DNA from: Minisyncoccota bacterium
Lineage (GTDB): Bacteria > Patescibacteriota > Minisyncoccia > UBA6257 > XYB1-36-10
Direction: 5' to 3'
Assembly (NCBI GenBank): GCA_028709185.1
Contig: JAQVXM010000010.1
Location: 1-14,531 of the forward strand
DNA: 14,531 bases
Part shown: positions 6,824 through 13,739 of the stretch, one piece after another
Numbering within the stretch: position 1 is the stretch's first letter
How the letters are laid out: every line of letters begins with the position of its first letter
The notes under the pieces: model-generated
The model's input: only the letters and a program-made list of their open reading frames with translations
Databases searched by the model: none
What the model was told of the DNA's origin: nothing
Position numbers and translations under genes: made by a program

Positions 6824-7933
6824 ATGAAAGTAATAGTAATAAGAGGAAATTTAAAAAAAGCTCTTGATTCAGTAGTGAGAGTAACCGGAGAGAATTCTAA
6901 TCTTCCTATTTTAAAAAATATTTTAATAAAGACTTCCGGAAGTGGGATGATTTTTTCTTCGACTAATTTAGAAATAGCTTTATCTTATAAATTATCCGGA
7001 AAGATTATTGAAAATGGAGAAATAACAGTACCAGCAGCCATTTTTTATTCAATAATAAATAATTTAAGCAATGAAGTTATTAATTTAGATATAATAGAAA
7101 AAAACAATTTAAGAATAAAAACTGATAATTATGAAGCGACAGTTAATACTTTACCGACAGAAGATTTTCCAATAATTCCTAATATTTCCAAGGAAAATAG
7201 TAGTTTTAAAATAGATGTTGAAAAAATAAAAAGATTTTTAGAACAAGTTTTAAGTTCTACTCAATTTTCTGATTTAAGACCTGAAATAAACGGAATTTTA
7301 TTTAATTTTGATGGAAATATTTTAAAGTTAGCAGGAACAGACAGTTTTAGGCTTTCAGAAAAAACTGTAACAAGTTCTGATTTTAATTCGAATATAAAAG
7401 AAGGTTTTAAGACTATTATTCCATTAAAAGCAATAAATGAATTTTTAAAGGTTTTTCAGGAAGGAATAGTAGAATTTTATTTTGATAATAATCAAGTTTT
7501 ATTTAAAAATGATGAAATAGAAATGGTTTCAAGATTAATAGACGGTGATTTTCCCGATTATGAACAAATTCTTCCAAAATCAGCCGAAATAGAAGTGATA
7601 GTAGATAAGGAAGAAATGATAAATGCTTTAAAAGTAACGGGAGTTTTATCGGGAAAAGTCCATGATGTTTTAATAAAAATTAAAAAAGATAATAAATATA
7701 TTGAAATTTTTTCTTTAAATCAGGGGATTGGAGAAAATAAATATATAATTCCAGCAAAGATAAAAGGAGAAGATTTAGAAATTAATTTTAATTGGCAATA
7801 TTTATTAAGCGGAATAAAATCTTTTAAAGGAGAAAAAATAATATTAGGATTTAATGGGAGCGATCGACCGACGATAATAAAATCAATAGAAGATGAAATG
7901 TATTTTTATATTTTAATGCCAGTAAAAAATTAA
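6824..7933 (+). CDS. dnaN: DNA polymerase III beta sliding clamp
   Basis: Ring-forming processivity clamp for the replicative polymerase. The protein is 369 residues with three clamp folds at about 1-122, 127-250 and 254-369. Recognisable family motifs are TEDFPIIP (112-119), EINGILF (154-160), GTDSFRLS (171-178) and SRLIDGDFPDYEQILP (236-251). The protein ends in YILMPVKN, a variant of the usual MPMRL-like tail beside the partner-binding cleft. The start ATG follows TTAAATAAA without a Shine-Dalgarno sequence. Its place after dnaA confirms the identity. Neither recF nor gyrB follows, unlike the ancestral order. No clear terminator is seen directly after the stop, so read-through into the next unit is possible. 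Confidence 0.97.
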   Translation: MKVIVIRGNLKKALDSVVRVTGENSNLPILKNILIKTSGSGMIFSSTNLEIALSYKLSGKIIENGEITVPAAIFYSIINNLSNEVINLDIIEKNNLRIKTDNYEATVNTLPTEDFPIIPNISKENSSFKIDVEKIKRFLEQVLSSTQFSDLRPEINGILFNFDGNILKLAGTDSFRLSEKTVTSSDFNSNIKEGFKTIIPLKAINEFLKVFQEGIVEFYFDNNQVLFKNDEIEMVSRLIDGDFPDYEQILPKSAEIEVIVDKEEMINALKVTGVLSGKVHDVLIKIKKDNKYIEIFSLNQGIGENKYIIPAKIKGEDLEINFNWQYLLSGIKSFKGEKIILGFNGSDRPTIIKSIEDEMYFYILMPVKN

Positions 7934-8002
7934 TTTATTTTTTAAAATTAAAATCATTTTTAACGGTTGTTTTATAGGATTTGAAAAGTAAGTTTAAACA
8001 TC

Positions 8003-8030
8003 TTGACAATAATTTTCCATATAATATACT
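8003..8030 (+). promoter_or_regulatory. Promoter of the small acidic-protein gene
   Basis: TTGACA (8003-8008, perfect -35) and TATACT (8025-8030, -10) are separated by 16 bp. Transcription would start near 8037, giving a leader of about 97 nt before the ATG at 8134. Confidence 0.7.
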
Positions 8031-8038
8031 TCAACCCA

Positions 8039-8122
8039 TTGGAATTTTTATTCTAATAAATAGAGTTTCCAAAAAGATAAATTTTAAACAAAAGGTCGTT
8101 TTATAACCTGTTTAAAAACGGG
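8039..8122 (+). promoter_or_regulatory. Structured 5' leader with mutually exclusive hairpins
   Basis: TTGGAA (8039-8044) can pair with TTCCAA (8067-8072) around an A/T-rich inner stem. Further on, three overlapping pairings compete: AGGT/ACCT (8093-8096 with 8106-8109), CGTTTT/AAAACG (8097-8102 with 8115-8120), and CCTGTTT/AAACGGG (8107-8122). The last lies 11 nt before the ATG. No known riboswitch class was recognised; a regulatory role is inference. Confidence 0.35.
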
Positions 8123-8133
8123 AAAATAAAAAA

Positions 8134-8265
8134 ATGGAATTAGAAGTTAAGACAATTCTTAACCAAGAAGAAGACGAGGAAGAAATGGAAGAATTGGATG
8201 AAGAAGAAATTTTAGAAGATGAAGATGAGGAAGAAGATGATGAGGAAGATATGAGCGAAGAATAA
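8134..8265 (+). CDS. Small extremely acidic protein of unknown function (43 aa)
   Basis: A short reading frame beginning MELEVKTILNQEEDEEEMEE. Of its 43 residues, 28 are Asp or Glu and only one is Lys; there is no Arg, His, aromatic residue or Cys. After a short mixed N-terminus (residues 1-10) the rest is a polyacidic tail, probably disordered. I do not recognise a family. Support for a real gene comes from context: a good promoter (TTGACA-16-TATACT), an A-rich leader like those of the neighbouring genes, a TAA stop and an intrinsic terminator 28 bp later, making a tidy monocistronic unit between dnaN and the PBP gene. Polyacidic tails can mimic nucleic acid or bind basic proteins, but nothing here shows which, if either. 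The coding strand is nearly all purine. The alternative is that the transcript acts as RNA and the frame is incidental. Confidence 0.65.
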   Translation: MELEVKTILNQEEDEEEMEELDEEEILEDEDEEEDDEEDMSEE

Positions 8266-8293
8266 ATAATTTATTTAATTAATTTTGAAATTT

Positions 8294-8330
8294 AAAATAT
8301 CCTGCCTTTAAATAATGGGCGGGATATTTT
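8294..8330 (+). terminator. Intrinsic terminator after the small acidic gene
   Basis: A 13-bp stem (8294-8306 with 8318-8330, one wobble) has core ATCCTGCC/GGCGGGAT and an 11-nt loop, followed by a T-rich run to 8341. It isolates the small gene from the PBP gene starting at 8352. Confidence 0.85.
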
Positions 8331-8351
8331 ATAATATTTTTATAAAGAATA

Positions 8352-10463
8352 ATGAAAAATTTTCTTTTTTTCTCTTTTTTAATAATACTTTTTATTTTTT
8401 CAGTGTCTTTTATTTATGCTTCTTATTTAGCTTTAAAAATTCCTGATTTTGAAGAAATAGAAAATAGGAAAATAAGTCAATCGACAAAAATATATGATCG
8501 GAGCGGAAAAATAATGCTTTATGAAGTGCACGGAGAGGAAAAGAGAACAATAATTCCTTTTGAAGAAATTCCGGAGAATGTAAAGAAAGCTACGATTGCG
8601 GCTGAAGATAAAAATTTTTACACACACATGGCTTTTGATTGGAAGGCAATCATAAGATCAGTTTTTATAGATTTGTTTTATAATAAAAGAATAGGGGGTT
8701 CCACAATAACTCAACAATTAGCAAAAAATTCATTTTTATCTTCCGATAAAATTTTAACCAGAAAAATAAAGGAGCTTTTTTTAGCGATTAAATTGGAAAA
8801 AAGATATAATAAAGATGAAATACTTTCTTTTTATTTGAATCAGATTCCTTACGGTGGAAATGCTTATGGAATTCAGGCGGCGGCTCAAACTTATTTTAAT
8901 AAAAATGTTTCAGATCTAACTTTGGCGGAAACAGCAACTCTTGCAGCATTACCTCAAGCACCTTCTTTTTATTCTCCTTACGGATCTCATGTAGAAGATT
9001 TAAAAGAGAGAACAAAATATGTTTTAGAACAGATGAAAAATATCGGATACATAACAGAAGAAGAGATGAAAATAGCAGAGGAAGAAAAATTAGTTTTTGC
9101 TCCACAGTCAAAATCGATAAAAGCACCTCATTTTACAATGATGGTTATGGAATATTTAAGGGAAAAATATGGGGAGGATATGATTGAAACTGGAGGGCTT
9201 CGAGTAACTACAACTTTAAATGAAGAATTACAGAAAATAGCAGAGGAAGAAGTAACAAAGGGAGCGGAAAATAATACAGAACTTTATAAGGGAAAAAATA
9301 TGGCTTTAGTAGCACAGGATCCAAAGACAGGACAAATACTCGCTTTAGTCGGTTCAGCTAATTATTTTGATGTAGAAAATGAAGGAAATTTTAATGTGGC
9401 TTATCAGGGGTTAAGACAACCAGGATCTGCTTTTAAACCTTTTGCTTATATTGAAGCTTTTAAAAAAGGATACACGCCGGAAACAATATTATTTGATGTG
9501 CCAACAGAATTTACGGTAAATAATCCGAATTGTCCGATAAAACAAGAAGAGTTTAATGATGAAAATAACAAGTGTTATCATCCTCATAATTTTGACGGAA
9601 TATTTAAAGGTCCAGTCAGTTTAAAAAATGCTTTAGCACAATCAATAAATATTCCAGCAGTGAAGATTTTATATTTAGCAGGAATAGAAGACACTTTAAA
9701 ATTAGCGGAAAATTTTGGGATAAGCACACTTTCCGACAGAAGCCGATTCGGATTGTCCTTAGTTTTAGGAGGCGGAGAAGTAAAATTAACGGAATTAGTA
9801 AACGCTTATTCAGTTTTTGCACAAGATGGAGAAAAGCACAAACAAGCGATTATATTAAAAGTTGAGGATAGTAATGGAAAAATTATAGAAGAATACAGAG
9901 ATGAAAAAGAAAGAGTTATTGAAGAACAATATGCCAGAATGATAAATGATGTTCTATCGGATACAGAAGCGAGAGCGGGTCTTTTTCAAGGAAGTTTAAA
10001 TTTAACAATTTTTCCAGAACATGAAGTGGCAATGAAAACAGGAACTACAAATGATTATGTCGATGCATGGACAATGGGATATACGCCATCTCTTGTTGTC
10101 GGGGTGTGGGCTGGAAATAACAGAAGAGAGCCAATGGAAAGGCAAGGAGGTTCTATTTTAGCGGCTATGCCAACTTGGAGTTCTTTTTTAAGAAGAGCTT
10201 TAGAAAATTATGAATCGGAAACATTTAATAAACCGGAACAGATTATCAGAGAAAAGCCTATTTTAAGAGGAGATTATTTAAATAATAAACAGGTTCATTC
10301 AATACTTTATTATATAGATAAAGACAATCCTTTAGGGTTAAATCCAATATATCCGGCGAGTGATCCGCAATTTCAAAACTGGGAGGATCCAGTTATTGAA
10401 TGGGCAAAAAATAATATTCCTGATTTTGCGACTTATAATTCCGTAATTGAAATGAAAAATTAA
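8352..10463 (+). CDS. Bifunctional class A penicillin-binding protein (PBP1A-like)
   Basis: Polymerises lipid II into glycan strands and cross-links the peptides, acting outside the cytoplasmic membrane. The protein is 703 residues, with one N-terminal membrane anchor (about 4-24) and no cleavage site. The GT51 glycosyltransferase domain (about 55-225) has catalytic Glu85 in AAEDKNFYTH, GGSTITQQLAKN (115-126) and RKIKELFLAIKLEKRY (137-152) with the second catalytic Glu141. The transpeptidase domain (about 315-615) has active-site Ser359 in PGSAFKPF (SxxK, Lys362), SxN as Ser431-Ile-Asn433, and KTGTT at 562-566. Cys394 and Cys408 lie in an extracytoplasmic loop and might form a disulfide (inference). 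All catalytic motifs are intact. A terminator lies just upstream, so it probably has its own promoter or depends on read-through; none stands out. Its stop shares the palindrome TTAA with the opposing ruvC stop. Confidence 0.96.
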   Translation: MKNFLFFSFLIILFIFSVSFIYASYLALKIPDFEEIENRKISQSTKIYDRSGKIMLYEVHGEEKRTIIPFEEIPENVKKATIAAEDKNFYTHMAFDWKAIIRSVFIDLFYNKRIGGSTITQQLAKNSFLSSDKILTRKIKELFLAIKLEKRYNKDEILSFYLNQIPYGGNAYGIQAAAQTYFNKNVSDLTLAETATLAALPQAPSFYSPYGSHVEDLKERTKYVLEQMKNIGYITEEEMKIAEEEKLVFAPQSKSIKAPHFTMMVMEYLREKYGEDMIETGGLRVTTTLNEELQKIAEEEVTKGAENNTELYKGKNMALVAQDPKTGQILALVGSANYFDVENEGNFNVAYQGLRQPGSAFKPFAYIEAFKKGYTPETILFDVPTEFTVNNPNCPIKQEEFNDENNKCYHPHNFDGIFKGPVSLKNALAQSINIPAVKILYLAGIEDTLKLAENFGISTLSDRSRFGLSLVLGGGEVKLTELVNAYSVFAQDGEKHKQAIILKVEDSNGKIIEEYRDEKERVIEEQYARMINDVLSDTEARAGLFQGSLNLTIFPEHEVAMKTGTTNDYVDAWTMGYTPSLVVGVWAGNNRREPMERQGGSILAAMPTWSSFLRRALENYESETFNKPEQIIREKPILRGDYLNNKQVHSILYYIDKDNPLGLNPIYPASDPQFQNWEDPVIEWAKNNIPDFATYNSVIEMKN

Positions 10464-10924
10464 AAGCGATAATTAGCAGCAAGAATAGCGGCTGCTAAGG
10501 CATCAGAAATATCATCAACTCCTTTTATTTTTTTATTAAGAATTATTTCAACTATTTTTTGAACTTCTTTTTTATTTGCATGACCGGAGCCAGTAAGACA
10601 ACTTTTTATTTCAGTAGGAGAAAATTCCAAAAAAGGAACAGAATTATTTTTTAAGGTTAAAATAAGAACACCGCGCGCTTCCGCAACTTGTAAGCCAGTT
10701 TTTTTATTTTTCATAAAAAAAAGCTTTTCAATAGCGGCTAAATCAGGTTTAAATTTTTTAATTATTTTTTCCAAATCATTGGAAATTTCAGAGAGAATTT
10801 CCGATTCATTTTCTGAAGATGATTTTAAAATACCACCAGAAATGAAAGAAATATTATTTTTTTCTTTATTTATAAGTCCAAACCCAGCTCTTTTTGTTCC
10901 AGGATCAAGGCCTAAAATAACCAT
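10460..10924 (-). CDS. ruvC: Crossover junction endodeoxyribonuclease RuvC
   Basis: Dimeric resolvase that nicks Holliday junctions symmetrically, working with RuvAB. The protein is 154 residues, with all four metal-binding acids in the RNase H-like fold: Asp7 (GLDPGT), Glu66 (AAIEKLFF), and Asp138 and Asp141 (VDDISDALAAA). These are the same positions as in E. coli RuvC. The conserved FMKNKKTGLQVAEARG (70-85) and GSGHANKKEVQ (112-122) segments are also present. The ATG directly abuts the yebC TAA (0-bp gap), indicating coupled translation. Its last codons converge on the PBP gene, sharing 4 bp. ruvA is not in the window; ruvB lies about 2.8 kb away on the other strand, so the ruv genes are split here. 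Confidence 0.96.
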   Translation of the reverse strand: MVILGLDPGTKRAGFGLINKEKNNISFISGGILKSSSENESEILSEISNDLEKIIKKFKPDLAAIEKLFFMKNKKTGLQVAEARGVLILTLKNNSVPFLEFSPTEIKSCLTGSGHANKKEVQKIVEIILNKKIKGVDDISDALAAAILAANYRF

Positions 10925-11464
10925 TTAATCAAAATTAATATTAGTGTAGACATTTTCAACATCATCGTGATTTTCAAGAGAAGAAATTATTTCTTTAAGT
11001 TTTTTTATATTTTCTTGACTAATTGATTGAGGAAATTTAGAAGACCAAATTTTTGTTTCCGGATTTTGCTCAAAAGCCCAAAGAACACTACCGGGGTTGG
11101 CCGGTTTGGCGTCGAGTTTTGTTAAAATAGTTTTTATTTCAGAAATAGTCCGATTTTTATTATCAGTGATAGCGGTAATTAAAAGAGCGGAACCTTCCGG
11201 ACCATAAGCTTCAATAATAATATCTTCAAGATTATCACCGGATTCTTTAACTTTTTTTAGAGCTCTTTCAATATTATCAAGAGGAACGTTTGCGGAACGA
11301 GCTTTTTCAATAGCAGTGCGAAGGCGAGGATTAAAATCAGGATTAGGTTCGTCTTTAGCGGCAATAGTTATAGCTTTTAATATTTTTCCGAACAGAGCGC
11401 CTTTCTTTTTATTATCACCTTCTTTTTTTCGAGCAACATTTTTAGCGTGAGAATGACCAGACAT
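10925..11464 (-). CDS. yebC: YebC/TACO1-family protein, shortened
   Basis: YebC/PmpR family. Members were long annotated as transcriptional regulators, and recent work links the family to translation of difficult (proline-rich) sequences. The N-terminal domain is typical: MSGHSHAKN, LFGKILKAITIAAK (24-37), NPRLRTAIEKARSANVP (45-61) and DNIERALKK (63-71). The central YGPEGSALLITAITDNKNRT (87-106) and GSVLWAFEQ (125-133) are also kept. The family is usually about 240 residues; this protein has 179. After FEQ it goes almost straight to the C-terminal strand-helix LKEIISSLENHDDVENVYTN (156-175), so roughly 60 residues of the third domain are deleted in frame. There is no sign of a frameshift. It leads the yebC-ruvC pair, a widely conserved adjacency. 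Confidence 0.93.
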   Translation of the reverse strand: MSGHSHAKNVARKKEGDNKKKGALFGKILKAITIAAKDEPNPDFNPRLRTAIEKARSANVPLDNIERALKKVKESGDNLEDIIIEAYGPEGSALLITAITDNKNRTISEIKTILTKLDAKPANPGSVLWAFEQNPETKIWSSKFPQSISQENIKKLKEIISSLENHDDVENVYTNINFD

Positions 11465-11560
11465 GATAGAAATTTTAATCTATTAAAATTAAAAGAGTTT
11501 ATTAATAAGAAGATTTTATCTTAAAAAAATTAAAATTTCAAATTATGATTTTAGTAAAAA

Positions 11561-11590
11561 TTTATAATACAACAAAAAGATAATTTTGAA
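11561..11590 (-). promoter_or_regulatory. Possible yebC-ruvC promoter
   Basis: On the minus strand, TTCAAA (11590-11585) and TATAAA (11566-11561) are separated by 18 bp, placing the start about 90 nt upstream of yebC. The match is modest and the region is A/T-rich, so this is tentative. The rest of the 11465-11756 gap shows no gene. Confidence 0.3.
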
Positions 11591-11680
11591 TTTTATTTAT
11601 TTTATAATGAGATTTTAAAGTAAATTAAATAAAAAAAATTTTTGACTGGTTTGTAAAAAATATTTTTCACTTGTTTTTTA

Positions 11681-11709
11681 TTGACTTAAGGTTTTAAAAA
11701 GAAGATACT
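11681..11709 (+). promoter_or_regulatory. Probable promoter of the PilB/GspE gene
   Basis: TTGACT (11681-11686) and GATACT (11704-11709) are separated by a 17-bp spacer; transcription would start near 11716, about 40 nt before the ATG. Confidence 0.55.
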
Positions 11710-11756
11710 GTTAGGGAAAAGTTGATGAGAGGGATAAATTATTAATAAAAATTAAG

Positions 11757-13445
11757 ATGCTCAACAATTCTACATATGTTAAGCAGAAGTTAGTCCGCTT
11801 TAATTCGGAAGCGGAGGAGCGAGACGCGGAAAGAAGAGCAGTAAGACAAAAAAAACAACATCTTAATTTAGTAACAACATCGATTGAAATAGATGCTCTT
11901 AGTTTAATACCAGAAGAAAGGGCAAAAGAACTTGAAATGGCGGCTGTAAATTTGATTAATCAAGATTTAATTGTAGCAGCTTTTGATTTTAATAAAGAAG
12001 GTGTTGAAGGAGAACTAAAAAAGTTAGAAGAAAGAGGATTTAAAATAAGGCCGGTTATAGTTTCAAAATCAAGTTTGAGACACGCTTTTAGTTTTTATCG
12101 TTTTGTTTCAAAAAAACAGGAAGAAATAACTGGAAGGATTTTAATTTCCGGAGAAAAGATAAAAAAATTTGAGAAAGATCTTAAAACAATTCAAATTATA
12201 AAAAAAGAAGTAGAAGCAATAAATTTTAATAAAGTTACAGTTTCTGATTTTTTAGAATTTGTTTTTGGAGGAGCGCTTTCAAGCGAAGCTTCCGATATTC
12301 ATTTTGAGCCAGTAAGAGAAGGAGGAATTTTAAGATACAGAATAGATGGAGTTTTAAATGAAATAACAAAACAAGTAGAAAAGAATTTCTATAAAAAAGC
12401 TGTTTCGAGAATAAAATTATTAGCGGGGTTAAAAATGAATGTAATAGATAAAACGCAAGATGGAAGATTTACTATTTCTTTAGAGAATAAAGATGTAGAA
12501 GTGAGAGTAGCTATAGCACCGTCGGAATTTGGAGAAGTGGCTGTTTTAAGGGTGCTTGACCCGAAAGCAATAAGTTTAGGGTTGGCGGAATTGGGATTTT
12601 TTGAAAGTGATTTAAAAATAATAAAAGAAGAGTTAAAGCGTCCAAATGGGATGATTTTAAACACAGGTCCTACCGGGAGCGGAAAAACAACAACGCTTTA
12701 CGCTTTTTTGAAAGAAAAAGTAACAAAGGAAATAAAAGTGATAACAATAGAAGATCCAATCGAATATCATTTAGAAGGAATAGAACAAACACAAGTAAAT
12801 GAAGAAGTAAATTATACTTTTAATGAAGGATTAAAGTCGGCATTGCGTCAGGATCCGGATGTAATATTAGTCGGAGAGATAAGAGATGAAGATACGGCAA
12901 AAACAGCTGTCGATTCGGCTTTAACCGGTCATCTTGTTTTTTCGACTTTGCATACTAATGATTCAGCAGGGGCGATTCCGAGATTAATTGATCTCGGAGT
13001 TAAAGAAAATATAATAGGGTCGGCTTTAAATCTAGTGATTGCACAAAGATTAGTAAGGAGAATTTGTTCAAGTTGTAAAATAGCTGAAAAAGCTAGTTTA
13101 GAATTTGAAGAAAAAGTAAAAAAATTTTTAGAGAAGTTAACAGAAAGAGTCGAAAAAGAAAATTTTTTAAAGGATTTAAAAATGTATAAAATAAAAGAGG
13201 GCGGTTGTGAAAAATGTAATGGAACTGGATATAAGGGGAGAGTGGGGCTTTATGAGCTTTTTCAAGTAAATAATGAAGTGAAGGAGGCGATTGAAAAGAA
13301 AAATTCGGTTTTAGAAATAAAAGAGATAGCAAAGAAGCAAGGAATAATAACAATGCAAGAAGATGGAATTTTGAAAGTAATAACAGGAATTACAAGTATA
13401 GAAGAAGTGGAAGCAGCGACTGGAGTGGTGGAGGAATTCACATAA
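11757..13445 (+). CDS. Type IV pilus / type II secretion assembly ATPase (PilB/GspE family)
   Basis: Hexameric cytoplasmic ATPase that powers pilin polymerisation or pseudopilus assembly. The protein is 562 residues. Residues about 35-120 form a MshEN/T2SSE-N-type domain, after a charged N-terminal extension (15-35). The N2 domain starts near 160 (ASDIHFEP at 178-185). The catalytic domain has Walker A GPTGSGKT (304-311), Asp box ITIEDPIEY (329-337), Walker B DPDVILVGEIRD (366-377) and His box GHLVFSTLHTND (391-402). A tetracysteine Zn site is complete: Cys437/Cys440 and Cys484/Cys487. The presence of the N-terminal domain and the Zn module favours an extension ATPase (PilB/GspE) over PilT. 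No pilC, pilT or pilin gene adjoins it, so it has either been separated from its cluster or stands alone with its own promoter. The final choice between PilB and GspE cannot be made from this window. Confidence 0.93.
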   Translation: MLNNSTYVKQKLVRFNSEAEERDAERRAVRQKKQHLNLVTTSIEIDALSLIPEERAKELEMAAVNLINQDLIVAAFDFNKEGVEGELKKLEERGFKIRPVIVSKSSLRHAFSFYRFVSKKQEEITGRILISGEKIKKFEKDLKTIQIIKKEVEAINFNKVTVSDFLEFVFGGALSSEASDIHFEPVREGGILRYRIDGVLNEITKQVEKNFYKKAVSRIKLLAGLKMNVIDKTQDGRFTISLENKDVEVRVAIAPSEFGEVAVLRVLDPKAISLGLAELGFFESDLKIIKEELKRPNGMILNTGPTGSGKTTTLYAFLKEKVTKEIKVITIEDPIEYHLEGIEQTQVNEEVNYTFNEGLKSALRQDPDVILVGEIRDEDTAKTAVDSALTGHLVFSTLHTNDSAGAIPRLIDLGVKENIIGSALNLVIAQRLVRRICSSCKIAEKASLEFEEKVKKFLEKLTERVEKENFLKDLKMYKIKEGGCEKCNGTGYKGRVGLYELFQVNNEVKEAIEKKNSVLEIKEIAKKQGIITMQEDGILKVITGITSIEEVEAATGVVEEFT

Positions 13446-13469
13446 GATTTTAATTAAAAAGTTCTTTAA

Positions 13470-13632
13470 AAAATAAAAAAGCTTGGATCTGTGGGCGAAA
13501 ACTCTTTTAAGAGTTTAAAAAATCTTCGTGAAGGAAGAGGTTAAAACGCTCCTGAGGTAAGAACCAGCTAAAAGCCAATTCTCCCTTGGCGTCGGAGGGT
13601 TCCTGCCCACAGATCCAAACTTTTTAAAATTC
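13470..13632 (-). ncRNA. Unidentified structured small RNA (~160 nt)
   Basis: A predicted minus-strand transcript between convergent pilB/gspE and divergent ruvB. A consensus promoter lies just upstream (13639-13667). The two ends form a 21-bp helix (13605-13625 with 13476-13496) with a single position that is a G-U pair in RNA; its inner 12 bp, GGATCTGTGGGC/GCCCACAGATCC, are perfect and G/C-richer than any neighbouring intergenic DNA. Inside, in transcript order, are AGGAACC/GGTTCTT, which encloses a GCCAA/TTGGC hairpin with loop GGGAGAA; a TCTTC/GAAGA hairpin; and AAACTCTT/AAGAGTTT. The loop GGAG could pair with CTCC upstream as a pseudoknot. A run of Us follows the terminal helix, as in an intrinsic terminator. 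It shows no features of tmRNA, RNase P RNA or SRP RNA that I can recognise. 6S RNA is possible from size and closed ends, but the several internal hairpins do not fit it well. It contains no convincing reading frame. Confidence 0.7.
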
Positions 13633-13638
13633 TTGACT

Positions 13639-13667
13639 ATTATAGCATACAATAAGATTGAAGTCAA
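13639..13667 (-). promoter_or_regulatory. Strong promoter of the structured RNA
   Basis: On the minus strand, TTGACT (13667-13662) and a perfect TATAAT (13644-13639) are separated by exactly 17 bp; the predicted start is near 13632. This is the best sigma70-type promoter in the window. It is framed by a perfect 9-bp inverted repeat, TTCTTGACT (13630-13638) and AGTCAAGAA (13662-13670), which covers both the -35 element and the start site. Confidence 0.8.
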
Positions 13668-13711
13668 GAAAAAAATAAAAATGTTTTTAATTTGTGTTTA
13701 AATAAGTATCT

Positions 13712-13739
13712 TTGTAACAAGTGTTTTTTGTTATATGAT
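13712..13739 (+). promoter_or_regulatory. Probable ruvB promoter with leaderless start
   Basis: TTGTAA (13712-13717) and TATGAT (13734-13739) are separated by 16 bp. The expected start, 7 nt after the -10, is 13746, one base before the ruvB ATG at 13747, so the mRNA would be leaderless or nearly so. Confidence 0.55.
13715..13733. promoter_or_regulatory. Operator-like palindrome in the ruvB promoter spacer
   Basis: TAACAA (13715-13720) and TTGTTA (13728-13733) form a perfect inverted repeat around 7 bp, filling the spacer between -35 and -10. Overlapping it, 13714-13727 matches the Gram-positive LexA box CGAACRNRYGTTYC at 10 of 13 informative positions (core AACAAGTGTT). The outer G and C of that box are missing. 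A repressor site is plausible; which repressor is unknown. Confidence 0.4.

Noticed and set aside
11725..11745. Six-codon upstream frame (ATG AGA GGG ATA AAT TAT TAA) before the PilB/GspE gene
   Set aside because: It is very short, has no coding signature or regulatory residue pattern, and is easily produced by chance in A/T-rich DNA.
13476..13625. Possible MITE: 21-bp terminal inverted repeats around about 100 bp
   Set aside because: No target-site duplication is visible, no second copy is in the window, and the promoter plus U-tract explain the ends better as an RNA gene.
13446..13632. tmRNA, SRP RNA or RNase P RNA in the pilB/gspE-ruvB gap
   Set aside because: There is no tRNA-like end with CCA, no SRP apical-loop signature and no RNase P core motifs, and the length is wrong for tmRNA and RNase P RNA.
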